From: Silene latifolia
Lineage: Eukaryota; Streptophyta; Magnoliopsida; Caryophyllales; Caryophyllaceae
Length of the DNA stretch: 64,000 nt
Reading direction: 5' to 3'
NCBI RefSeq assembly: GCF_048544455.1
Contig: NC_133537.1
Coordinates: 13,019,541-13,083,540, forward strand
Shown: positions 33,069 through 44,640 of the stretch, in pieces
Layout: each line of letters opens with the position of its first letter
Position numbering within the stretch: the first letter of the stretch is position 1
Position numbers and translations under genes: made by a program
The notes under the pieces: model-generated
Told to the model about the DNA's origin: nothing
Databases searched by the model: none
What the model saw: the letters and a program-made list of their open reading frames with translations, nothing else

Positions 33069-36000
33069 ATGGACAGCGAGATCAATAACAATGTTAGCGA
33101 AGAAATCAACTCGACAGTGAATATGGAAACAGTATCTTGCTATTCATTCTTATCTCTTCATCCGCCGTTGTTTATAAATAAATTATTGATTTCTACATGT
33201 TTCTCATTGTTATTCGATATTATTGTATCTTTATCGGCTTGTATTAGAGTAGAAAAAGAAAATCGTTATTCGATATTAATGTACTATTATTAGCCTCAGT
33301 GTGTATAAATCAATTATTGATTTCTATGTGTTTCTCAGCTGTTATTCTGATATTATTGTACTATCTGGCTTGTATTAGAGTACAAAAAGAGAACTGTTAT
33401 TCTAATATTAATGTACTATTATTAGCCTGAGTGTTTATAAATCAATTATTGATTTCTATGTGTTTCTCATTTGTTATTTCGATACTATTTGTATCGGCTT
33501 GCATTACAAAAAGAGAAAAAGAGAATCATTATTCGATATTAATGTACTATTAGAATCAAACAAAGTAACATGATTATATTATTGTCTTGTTATTGTGGTA
33601 TTATTGTAACATTATTGTGCTATTATTGTGCAAGTAACATGAAAATATATGCCTTGCAAAAGAGTTACATAATAAATACTGATATTATCTGTATGTAATA
33701 AAGTAGAACCAGAGTACTGTTATTCTGATATTACTGTACTATTATTGTAAAAAAGTAGAGAAACATGTTGATATTATTGTACTCTTATTCTGATATTATG
33801 CTACTATTGTTGTGATATTATTGTGCGAGAGCGTGAAAATATACGGTGATAAGAGAGTAGCATGAGATAAACACATTTAGTGTTATTGTGATGTTATTGA
33901 TTGTCGTCTGTTTCACACTGCTTTGTTATCATCTTTGTTATTGTCACATTCGCAATGTTGATCTCTCCCCCGTGCTACTCTGTTATTGTGATGTTATTGT
34001 GATTTTGTTGTCCAATGATTTGTACTCATTATATTAATTTCATGTCGCAGATCTTTCTATGTGTCTATTGTTGAAGACAATGCAGTCTTACCTAATGGGG
34101 ATTCTTCTAATAACAGTATATACACCAGCCCAACCTGTTCGAGGACATTTAAGAAAACGATGAGTTTGTCTCAACTCTTCATTACAGCAGTACACCCGGG
34201 GGGACTGAGCAGTGGGTGAGGACTGTTGAGAGTGATTTTACGCCTAAACGTGGCATGTTCTTTCTTACCTTGGAGGATGCAGTACAGTTCTACAACATCT
34301 ATGCATCGCTTTGGATTTGATGTGAGAAGGTACACAAATGCGCAATATAAGGGGGCGTCACCGTCAAATCACCGGTGCGTAATGAGGGGGGTATAGGGAT
34401 ATGAAAAGAAAATGCGACTTGAAGCAACAAATCATGAAGTTGGTAATTTGAGTACGAGAGAGAACAAAGACCGGCGAATTAGACGACCAAAGAAGCATGC
34501 TCGACAAGGTGTGGCTGCAAGGCAAACATGAGGTTGAGAACCTGTAAAAAAACGGACGACAGACCAATTTGGGTATATTGTGGATGTCTTTGTAGACGTT
34601 CACAATCACTCTCTTTACTCTGTCAAAAACAGGGAGTTCCAGAAGCTCTCAAGGGACGTCCATGACTACATTAAGAGGACCATTATTGATCATACTAAGC
34701 TCAACATAGGTCCAACATTGAGCTTCAGAATTCTCAAGGAATACTCAAATGGTTATCAGAATATCGGTGCCTCTTTGCTAGACTTCAAAAACTTCAAACG
34801 AAATATCAAGTGTTACATTGGGGATAACGATGCTAAAATGTTCATTGGGCATTTCAAAATCTTTGGTGAAACAAAGGGGTTCTACTTTGCTTATGATCGG
34901 GATGAGAACAAATGCTTGACGAAGGTTATTTGGGCTGATAAGGAAGGGATAAACAACTACAAGTTATATGGAGACACGATCTCGTTTGACCCTACTTATG
35001 GGACAAACAAATATTTCATGGTGTTTACTCCCTTCACCGGAGTAGACCACAACAAGAAGACGGTGACTTTTGGTTTGGGTTACTTGACTTTGAGAGTCGG
35101 CATTCATTTGAGTGGATTTTTAAAAATTCCTCGAAGCAATGGGGCAAAGAAGAACCTCAATGTGTAATTACTGAGACGAGTGCCCGGGAATTAAAAAGCC
35201 TCGCCCAAATGTCTTCAACCATTACGTCCACAAGTATTGCATGTGGCATATCATCGCGAAAATGCCCGAGAAAGTGGGAAGGGCAATCGCAATGATACGG
35301 AATTTATGACCGACATAAATGCCGTTGTGTGGGATGTCGACCTCGAGCCACACGAATTTGAACAGAATCGAAGATCGTTATTGAAGCCCATGGTATGGAA
35401 AGCAACCGGTGGTTGAAGTATGTCTTTGCAATCAGACAAAAGTGGATACCGGCATACTTTCGGGATCTGCCTCTAGGTTGTTTGTTGCGAACAACCCAGA
35501 GATCCGAAAGTTCAAACAGCTATTTCAAGCGGTTTGAAAGCCATTTGGAACCCTCGTCGAGTTTTGGATGAGGTACAATTCCGCAATAGAGCAGCAAAGG
35601 CATACACAAAGGAGGATGGATAATGCCAATGAGCATAGTATGCTCGAGAAAGTAGGGTCGATGAAGGTATTCCACTTTCGCTATTTCGCTATTAATGTTA
35701 TTCCACTTTGCTATTCTCTTGTTATTCCCCTATTATTCCCGTGTTACTCGCTATTCTCGCTGCTTTGTTGTGTTATTCTCTTTGCTATTCTGCTGCTGTT
35801 GTGTTATTACGCTATTAATGTTATTCCACTTGCTATTCTTCTATTAATGTGTTGTTATTTTTGAATAAAAAACGAATATTCTTTGTGGAAATGGATAGTG
35901 TCTGCAATAACAGCAAAGTAACTGCTAAATTTAGTCTACTGCTATTCTGCTATTAATGTGTTGTTATTCTACTGCTATTCGCGCTATTAATGTGTTGTTA

Positions 36001-37026
36001 TTCTACGCTATTCGCTATTAACTGTTGTTATTCTCTGCTGTTGTGTTATTCTCTTGCTATTCTTCTATTAATGTGTTGTTATTTTTGAATAAAAAACGGA
36101 TATTCTTTGTGGAAATGGATAGTGTCTGCAATAATGCAAAGTAGTCGCTAAATTTAGTCTACTTTGCTATTACGCTATTAATGTTGTTATTCTACGCTAT
36201 TAATGTAATTCCACCGCTATTCTCGCTATTAAGGTGGAGATGCATGCCTCACTTGTCTACACCCATCCTATCTTTGGGGACTTTCAGAATGAAGTCAAAC
36301 ATGCCATATGCAGCATGGGGGTGGGGGTTTGACAACGGTAGGGGCGGTGGAGTATCATGACGTTCGTGATGGACTCAAGCACAGGAGCTTCCGAGTTGAA
36401 TTTAACACCAAAACTAACGAGAGCAAATGTACATGTAAGCTGTTTGAGAGGCATGGCATTGTTTGTCGCCATATACTTTGGGTGTGGAATGGTAGGCAGG
36501 TCCACAGGATACCTGACCCTTATGTCCTTGCTCGATGGACAAAGAAATCATACAGGCCAGTTGTCCGAGATGAAAATGGAAAGGTGATAGAAGAGATTGA
36601 TGAGGTTGACATCAAGAAAGCTGAGATGTCAAAGGTTTGGTCTGAGATTTATGCAAATCGTCGGGGTGATGGACAGTTATGCTCGTTAAACACATGAAGC
36701 AAGCAGAGAAAATCCCGACACGATTCGGGAGAACATCACAGGACCAATCGAACCGAAGACTAAAAACCAGGAAATCGAGGCTCTTCTAGGCATCACGGCT
36801 TCAAATGACATTGACCTTCGACCGCCAAACAAGGCCAAGAATAAGGGCAGTGGCAAAAGATTAAGGTCCTCCAAAGAAAAGGCCAAAACCAAGCAACAAA
36901 AGAGGAAGCGAAGATGCGGTAACTGCAAGAAGTGGGTGAACCACAACAGTAGAACTTGTACTCTTCCATTTCTTGAAAGTCCCCTTCGATGACGAAGATG
37001 AAGAAGAATCGGAAATCGAAGAGGTA
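33069..37026 (+). pseudogene. MULE2 transposase, FAR1/FHY3-type
   Basis: Exon 1 at 33069-33131 (MDSEINNNVSEE to NMET) resembles exon 1 of the MULE1 transposase. A ~0.9 kb motif-filled intron follows to an acceptor at about 34050. FAR1 domain: TPKRGMFFLTLEDAVQFYN (34230-34288), then CGFDVRR after a frame change. 34580-35167 holds GYQNIGASLLDFKNFKRNIK and the MULE domain DPTYGTNKYFMVFTPFTG. KYCMWHIIAKMPEKVGRAI follows at about 35230-35290. Motif-rich insertion at 35660-36235. SWIM finger CTCKLFERHGIVCRHILW at about 36430-36485. CCHC knuckle CGNCKKWVNHNSRTC at about 36913-36960, with an acidic tail near 37000. Several indels break the frame. Function: TIR binding and transposition of MULE2. Confidence 0.78.
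33140..34040 (+). repeat. MULE2 motif-filled first intron of transposase
   Basis: Many variants of TTATTCTGATATTATTGTAC and TTATTGTGATATTATTG occur, in + orientation, between exon 1 and the FAR1 exon. Also three longer repeats of the type TTTATAAATCAATTATTGATTTCTA at about 33170, 33303 and 33434. Confidence 0.7.
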
Positions 37027-37560
37027 TGAATCGGACTAATACTCTCCTATTATTCTAATGTTATCCTCTTATTCTCGTTATTCCCCTATTATTCTGTGTT
37101 ACTCGCTATTCTGTCTTTGTTGTGTTATTCTACCGCTATTCTCGCTATTAATGTGTTGTTATTCTACTCGCTATTAATGTTATTCCACCGCTATTCCCGC
37201 TATTAATGTAGCTTCTAAAATACTAAGCAAAAATTGCAAGACAATATAAATCGAGATGCATGAACTACCAAAAATTGCGGGAATATGTTATCCTTTTATT
37301 CTACTTTATTATTCCCCTATTATTCTGTGTTACTCGCTATTCTGCTTTCTTTGTTGTGTTATTCTACTTTGTTATTGTGCTATTAATGTGTTGTTATTTT
37401 TGGATAGAAAATGGATATTCTTAGTGGAAATGGATAGTGTTCGCAATAATAACAGCAGAGTAGTGCTAAATTTAGATTCTTGCTATTCGCTATTAATGTG
37501 TTGTTATTCTATCGCTATCAATGTTATTCTCTTGCTATTCTGCTATTAATGTAGCTGCTA
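35660..37560 (+). repeat. MULE2 motif clusters, + orientation
   Basis: Dense TTCTGCTATTAATGTGTTGTTATTC-type repeats at 35690-36235 and 37045-37560, on both sides of the SWIM-encoding exon. Larger duplicated blocks are visible, for example the TTTTTGAATAAAAAACGAATATTC block at 35850 and 36082. Copies often differ by loss of T or C within CTGC, giving CGC or CTCGC. Confidence 0.75.
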
Positions 37561-37949
37561 AATACTAAGCAAAAATTGCAGGAATATGAATCAGATGCAT
37601 GAACTAACAAAGACAAAAGAGACACAAAAGACAGCGGCTACGATGAAGACCTCGCCTAAAAATGTCAAAGACTTTTACTATTTGTCATTGTTCGAATTAC
37701 ATTTTAACCTAAAATGTATCTTCTAGATAATAAAGTGAGACCTACATTATATGATAATTAATACTAGTTACTTTAATTTTTTTTGTTAATATTATCTGAC
37801 TGTTTTTTTCACAAACCAACCACAAAAATAAAACTGCAAATTACACACTACAACAATAAGTTGAATAATAACGACTTAGTAATATTTATAAAAAGCGGTT
37901 CCACTTTTCAGTTTTTATTAAAAACAGTTACCTAACCTAATCTAATATA

Positions 37950-38300
37950 ATTACAGGAAAACTGTTTGTATTCCCCAACCCCTATAAAATTGCTATTGCG
38001 TGGTTTTTGAGAAAAAAAAACACACACACACGAATAAGTCTGTAAAACTGCTTTTGTATTCAAGAAAAAACTCTGCATCTCCTCTGCAAAAAGGTAATTT
38101 CTTATCTTTTTTTTTTGTTGGTAGACAGTTAATTACTTATCTTTCTATACTTTATTACAGAAAAACTGATTCTATTCCCCAAGCCCCTATAAATTACTGC
38201 TACTTCGAGGTAAAAAAACAAACACACACACTGAAAAAGTCCATTCCAAAAAAAAACTTTATCTCCTCTGCAAAAAGGTAATTTCTTATCTTTCTATTCT
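37950..38300 (+). promoter_or_regulatory. Duplicated TATA block upstream of MULE2 coiled-coil gene
   Basis: Two copies of a ~150-180 bp block: ACAGGAAAACTG...TTCCCCAACCCCTATAAAAT (to 37990) and ACAGAAAAACTG...TTCCCCAAGCCCCTATAAATT (to 38195). Each is followed by ACACACACAC, then TCTCCTCTGCAAAAAGGTAATTTCTTATC. TATA boxes are at 37983 and 38188. The GCAAAAAG|GTAATT ends look like duplicated leader exon donors. The acceptor CTGCAG lies just before the ATG at 38463. Confidence 0.55.
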
Positions 38301-38462
38301 TTATTTTTCTTTCATGTTTATTTTTCATATCATCAACACTCTTCTCTATCTTTGCAAAAAAGGTAATTCTCTTTCTTATGCTTTGGTTTGCTTTTAATTT
38401 GGTTCAAAAATTTTAAACATCTTTTTATAATGCAAAAAGTTTCATACTTCCAATGCTGCAGG

Positions 38463-38909
38463 ATGAGTGACGTAACTGACGATAGCCGAAGGTCCCCGAC
38501 AAGGCAGGAAATCGATGAAGCCAAACGGACGATAGAGTCCCTCACGATAGAGTTGATCGACACAAGGACAAATTTAGAGGCGAGAAACCCGTGAAAAGGC
38601 CTTAATAAGAGAGGTCGGCGGTGTAAAGGCACAATTGAAGGTTCTTTGAACTTCAAAATGAACGTATGCGTAGACAGTTAAAGGAAAAGAAAAATAGGAA
38701 CTACACGGAAGCCGACATGGACAATCAATTCATTCTTTGGTGTGAATGCTGAAGAAGTATTACATCGAAGCCGATATTTCAATCTCGGCCATTGGACACC
38801 GATTCACGAAAGCCATGGAACTAATGGAAGCGTACAAAAACCCTTTTGAGGATGAGTCGGTGGAAGTTGAGAGCCTTTGTCCAAGGACCCGCGCAGCGTC
38901 GAGAGAATA
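38463..38909 (+). pseudogene. Small coiled-coil protein of MULE2, frameshifted
   Basis: Starts MSDVTDDSRRSPTRQEIDEA. A Glu/Leu/Arg heptad pattern follows to 38594, then the frame shifts. NYTEADMDNQFIL (about 38699-38740) and a later KAMELMEAYKNPFEDE segment (about 38810-38858) match the MULE1 protein KYTETDLDRQFLL and KAIEEMESYRNN in order. In MULE1 this gene runs with the Ulp1 gene. Here it runs with the transposase and against Ulp1. Function unknown. Confidence 0.55.
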
Positions 38910-39955
38910 GAATAAAGATATAAAAATCTAACGATGATGGTCAGGTCGCTGCTTTTAAAATGTTTAAAATATTATATTGCTTTAGAAATAATGGCTTTAA
39001 TATTTTAGAACGTTAATGTTTATTATGTAAGTACTATCTTTAAGTGCTATTTAAAACTATTTCTAAGTAATGTTGGAATAACGAGAAGTCTTTGCAGAAT
39101 AATAGTGCAATAATGACATAATAAGCGCTAATTATGCGGAATAATCTGCAATAACAAATGAGAATAATGGTAGAATAACGAGATGTAACAAAAGCGAGTC
39201 TAAACCACGCTTTTACACTTGACTAAATTTACACTTGAATAAAAATGAATAGTTTTGACAAAATAATGCTTTGGACTAACAAGTGTAATAACAGCAGAAT
39301 AAACTAGTTATGCGGAATAATAGTGTAATAACAGAAGAATAACGATGCAATAACAATAGAATCACAATTTGAAAAAAAAAACGACCATTGGCGATTGAAT
39401 AGAAAATGCATATTCTTCGTAGAAATTGGATAGAATTTGTAAAACTTAATTAAACTAGTGGAATAATGTTGAGAATAAGTGTAGACTAATAGTACAATAA
39501 CAATGAGTAGTAGTTGCTTAATATGCGGAGTAATCTGCAATGTTGAGAATAATGGTAGAATAACACGGCAAAAACGCAATCTAAACCAACGCTTTTACAC
39601 TTGACTAAATTTACACTTGAATAGAAATGGATAGTGTTTCTAGAAAACAAAGGTAATAAGAAAGCTTAATTAGACTAAAAATCGTAGACTAATTGTGCAA
39701 TAACAACACAACAAACCGCTCATTATCCCTGAATAATGCAGAATAACAAAGTGGGATTAGAGTAAAAATGGATGGTGTTTGAAAAAAGTACAAGGAATAT
39801 CAAAACTCAATTAAAATTAGAGTACACACTGGAATAACACTAGAGTAATACGGGAATAACAGCACAATAAACTAGTAATTATACATAATAACGGTGCAAT
39901 AACAAAGACACTAATAGTCTAACAACACAGTTTACACCAACTTAGTCTGACTTCC
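38910..39955 (-). repeat. MULE2 spacer with motif repeats, - orientation
   Basis: Non-coding. GAATAATxxTGCAATAAC and AATAACAGCAGAATAA variants fill 39070-39935, the reverse orientation to the left half of the element. A ~400 bp local duplication is visible: GCTTTTACACTTGACTAAAT with an ATAGAAAATG-type tail at about 39210 and 39590. Confidence 0.65.
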
Positions 39956-39959
39956 CTGG

Positions 39960-41550
39960 ATACACAACATCCAAAGGTATCGCATTCATGACGATGCCCG
40001 ACTCTTCACTACCCGAGATGATTGGGGTTGCACCTGGGGGCACTTCGGCAACTTGTTCCTGCTCGCCGCCAAACCCAACGTCTTGGCCTTCCAGTCTCAC
40101 AAGCCTTCACTTTGTCAAGAACTACTCGCCTATGAAGATTAATATCCGCCAAGATCAGGGAAGCCGACATTTCAACACAGTAGCTTTGACGAGCAATCTT
40201 GCTGTGAAGATTGCACTCAAACACGCTTCCACCATATTCCGCCATCGTGTACAGCAAGAAACACCCCGACTCCGAATTTCATAGTTCCTTCTTTTTCCAT
40301 TTAAAAGGCACATCAACGATTTCGAAATTGCGGCAATCTTCAGACTTCAGAACATTATGACCCTCCATAAAAACACGCATATAGTTTGCCACAATCTCGG
40401 CCAATCTTCTGTAATCGGCTACTTGCTTGGAATCGTGAGTCATGTTGTCCAAAATATCAATCGATTCATTCAAAAAGTTGATGCAGAAACAAGAGTAGTG
40501 ATCATTGTACAGAATCGGCACAAACACAAGGTCGGAGTTCAGACGACATCTTCGATTGCAGGAATCGTAAAACACATTCCGAGAATGCCAATGACTTCTT
40601 ACCGGACCGTCAAGAGGACTTGAGGAATCAAAGTTCTCTAAGAGTGAATAAAGAGGATCCTACAAAAAGAGAAAGCATAAACAACCAAAAATAGTGCACA
40701 AGTGTTAACTTTATATCAATACTTGTGAGTCAATCTGTAGGTAATAACGCAAAATAGCAAAGGAAAAAACTAAAATACCATATGACGAACTCCAAAAAAC
40801 ATTGAGCTAGGTGCTGAGCGTTCCTCAAACTCCAACGAATTCAAAAGAACCGACCAAACATCAACTACCCTTGTTGACATCATACTAGCTGCATCTACAA
40901 GGGAAACAATATCCCCCTTGTCCAAAAACACGCCGACGTCGTCATTTCAGACAACACTAATGACTCCCTGCATTCACAAAAAATAACATATGATGAGAAC
41001 AGTGGGATTACGGTGGTATAACAAAGAGAATAACGATTCAATAACGAGAACAATAACAGCGAAATAATAGCGGTATAACAGCAGAATAACAAAACGGGAT
41101 TGACAGTGGGATTACAGTGGACTAACAGCGGAATAATAGTGGTATAACAGGTCAATAACAGCAGAATAACAAAGGGGCCTAACAGTGAAATTAGACGGCT
41201 CGCTAGGTTGACAAAAATAACAGCATAATAACAGATTAACAGCAGACTAACGGTGGGAAACAGAAAGACTAAGCGAACGAAACACCACAATCAAAGAAAT
41301 GAAAATCGACACATACACGTCATCAATGAGCGTCTTCACGAAGAACAAAGTCCACCACTTGCTTCCGCACCTTCAGCATCTTAGAGAACTGTTTTTTGTT
41401 CTTCCGAAACAAATCCGACACCGCAACAAACCTACTGTCGTCTAGCCCGCAATCCATAGAGCAACCCAGCCCGTCGTCTGCCCTACCCCTTTTACGACTA
41501 CCCAAAGCCGACTGTGGACTCACGGGGCTATCCACACCCCTGCTTCCCAC
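39960..41550 (-). pseudogene. Second C48 domain of MULE2 Ulp1-like gene, damaged Cys motif
   Basis: In - strand order: a Ser/Arg-rich linker, KQVVDFVLREDAH (about 41370-41326), GDIVSLVDAA...VDVWSVLLNSLEF (about 40925-40840), FVPILYNDHYSCFCINF (40525-40475) with the His, DILDNMTHD with the Asp, VDVPFKWKK, then ESGCFLLYTMAEYGG (about 40270-40220) where DCGVFLLYTMAEY is expected. The difference corresponds to GAGTC in place of GACTGC, a CTG-site change that could be a base-calling error. The tail ILADINLHRRVVLDKVKA parallels ADMNESREDVLKSLEE of the first domain. So both MULEs carry tandem C48 domains. Confidence 0.6.
40990..41260 (-). repeat. MULE2 motif cluster within Ulp1 gene intron
   Basis: TAACAGCAGAATAACA, TAACAGTGGGATTA and related units, spaced ~10-16 bp, in the intron between the two parts of the second C48 domain. 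Confidence 0.7.
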
Positions 41551-41663
41551 TTGACGGCTGGCAGTAGGGGTCTTTCTAGAGAATTTAGGGCCGTCAATGA
41601 CAGTAGGAGAAGCGACGGGCTCGTCAACAGTCGCGACGTCTTAACCTTCTTACCAACGAGTTT

Positions 41664-42800
41664 TCACCTGCCGGAACCACGACGTTTCTTACCGCTTTGA
41701 GAAGCCCTCTTTTTCGCATCCTCAATACGCCGTCTCTCTTCAAGCACGCTCAGGGTTTCCTTTCTTGTCTTGTTCAACTCCTCCAAACTTTTCAACACAT
41801 CTTCCCTGGACTCGTTCATATCGGCGGCGCCAACAAGGCAACGATCTCGGCGCGGTAGAGGGCTCTTGAATCGAATTACCCAAGTCACAATCAAAAACAG
41901 TTCCACGGTAAAAGAGCATGTGCAACATCGTATATACACCGCAGTCCAAATTTTCAATCTCAGCCGTTTGCCAGGTAAAAGGGACGTTGACAATTTTATA
42001 ATCTTTAACCTCCCCACCTCGGGCAACTCCTTTGTGGACCAGAAATCGGACATCAAGTTCACCTTTTTTTTAAAAAAGGAAAAAGAAAACATAATTACTA
42101 ACAATACTTAAACAAAACTAGGCTAAACACCAAGAGAAAATTAAAACACAATAAATGACTTACAGCAGTTTGACAATACACCAAACGTACACACGCCTGT
42201 TGATCATCAGCAAACATCGCCTCTTGAAATACATTATCAAGATATTCAACCCTCTTCGAAATGAAATTGATGCACAAACTTGACTAAAGTGCTCATGCAA
42301 AAGAATTGGGATGAAAATCGGGAAAATATTTGGCCAAAAAAAAATTGTTACTAATTATGTGGTTCTTTTTAAAAAGCGAAACACAATGAAGAATAATGAG
42401 AGTAATAGTAGGCTAACGGTAGAATAGTAGTAGAAAACACACAAAGTACATGAAAACATACCATATCGAAGTAAGATCACACTCTCTCTTGTTGTTATTG
42501 ACAAAGACAGTAAATGACAATTTGACTTCCGCACATAAATCACTCCTGGAAGCCTTATCATCTTTCGACGGCATAAAAAGTTGCCGCAATGGATACTAAA
42601 CAAGAAGTGGAGAAAAGAGTTGAAACGTGATCCAAACATGAAAAATAAAGTAAAAGAAAAGATAAGATAGAATAACTAACCGTTGCACCCATCCCAAAGA
42701 AAAGTCGACTTGGGCTTCCTCTTATACAAGTATCATTAAGAAAGAGGGACCACAAAGTGCACAACACCAAGCATTATCATTGTATCGGAACCATCGATTC
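41664..42800 (-). CDS. First C48 domain of MULE2 Ulp1-like gene
   Basis: In - strand order: WSLFLNDTCIRGSPSRLFFGMG (about 42750-42690), matching the MULE1 segment ending RIFMGLG; FIPILLHEHFS (about 42316-42285) with the catalytic His; an Ile/Val-Glu-Tyr-Leu-Asp-like step at about 42250-42235; and VNVPFTWQTAEIENLDCGVYTMLHMLFYRG (starting about 41990) with the nucleophile Cys in DCGVY. The tail has ADMNESREDVLKSLEELNK and a basic KKRRGSGR end. All three catalytic positions can be read, with one frame change around the Asp. Confidence 0.65.
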
Positions 42801-44289
42801 CATATCCTCACGATTCACGAATCGTCCACACCCCAAGTGACAAGATTATCCCTTCAAAACCGAATAAAAAGGCAAAATAAGAGTCACATGAATATATTTT
42901 TGAAGAACAAAAAGCAAATATAATATATTAAACAAAGCCGAAAATTTTTACAATAAAAACAAGCTCTTACCCTTGCGAAAGGTTATGATCATTCAAGAAG
43001 CGATGAGAGTCTGCAACCTCTTTCCGCTTGGATAACATTGGGTTGAAAACATGTCCCATCGTTATCATTGATTTTGACAGACAACTAGCTCGGGAGCCAC
43101 GGGACCACAATCATATTTGCATCCAAAATTTCGAGGCACTGACAACAACGGTAGCTCCTCATGTGCGGCAGAGTGCAAAGCAAATAACTTGTACACATAG
43201 TAGGAGCATTCAACCAAAGAACGCCATTGTCCTCCTGGGGACAGCCTCACCAACAACGATACCAGCCTCCGACACAACCTCGAAATCCTGTTTATCGATT
43301 TATCTATCTCGAGACGTAGCCCCAAGCAACAAGTCCGCATGACAAGACATCACCACATCCGCTACCTCCTCTTGCGATCACGAATGCTTCACCGCCAATT
43401 TGAGTGGAATCTTTGAGTGTCATTACGCAATGGAATGTCAGCACGGGTATCCGTCACCTCCGTCTCAGGCAAACAAGCATCAGCCTTTGGAATTTCAGTT
43501 GCTTGAACCTCTACCGGTGGACACTCAACAGTATTAGCCACCTCCTCTGGCGGATTATCAACAAGATAGTCTTCAACTTGAATGTTAACGTCCTCCACAT
43601 CATTGTTAACATCCTCCACGTCAATGGTAATATCCCCAACATCAACTACTTTCTCACCGACATCAGCTGGCTCTCCATAACGAAACCAGAATGTCGCACG
43701 GATATCCGTCGTAATAGAATCTAAACCGAGTGGTGACAATTGTGGACTCCCCACCTTTGCACTTTGTTGAATGACGGGACTATGTTCAACACCCTTCTTT
43801 TCGCCTACACCCTTCTTTTCGAGATATAGTCATTTGCCGTCACATCCGACACCGACACACTCCTCATAGAATTGAGAAAACGGGTTAAATGATGGGGGTT
43901 CAATGATGACATCTTCATGTCTAGCTTTTTTGGAAGCGGGTTCTTGAGAGAAGGTTGATCGCGATTTATTGGCCGCTTGCATAGCCAATACATGCTTTAC
44001 CGTCATTCGTCCGACTCACGGATAACTTGATCCGTGAAGAAAGATGGGGTGGCAACCAAATTCTCGGACCCTTCACAACCAACTTTTTTCTGATTTGTTT
44101 GTTTGTGCTTTCTTTAGACTCGTCGGGTTACTTGGTGGGCAACTTAGCGGCAGTGCTTGATCCATAGCCTCTTGGGTCTTTCGCATCATCTTCGACTTTA
44201 TAAGTTCCGCCCGTTCCAAGTATCGGCGACATAAAATCTGAGAGTCCCTCTCATTAAGAAGTATAAGTTGATGAACATCCTGTCAAGTT

Positions 44290-44640
44290 AAAATCCCAAA
44301 ATTTTACTTAAAACAGTACAATAATAGTAGAATAACAGAGGAATAATAGTACACTAACAGCAAAATAGATAACAGTGGATTAATAGTAGAATGACAGTGA
44401 AGTAATAAAATAACAAAGGAATAAAAGACACACTAGCAATGAGAATAAATAACGGTGGAGTAATAGTGGAATAACGGTAGAATAACGGTGCAAAGTAACA
44501 CTTGGAATGAAAATTAGAATAATAAAGTGGAAACGAAGAGGAAAACTGAGGAATAACAGTGGAATAATAGTAAAATAATAGCAGTATGAAAACTAATGCT
44601 CGAGGACAATAACAGAATAACATTTTAGAATGATTCGTTT
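44290..44640 (-). repeat. MULE2 motif cluster, - orientation
   Basis: GAATAACAGTGGAATAATAG-type repeats in an intron between the N-terminal domain and the linker of the Ulp1-like gene. Smaller clusters occur at 42380-42430, 45650-45745, 46170-46235 and 47130-47370. Confidence 0.65.
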
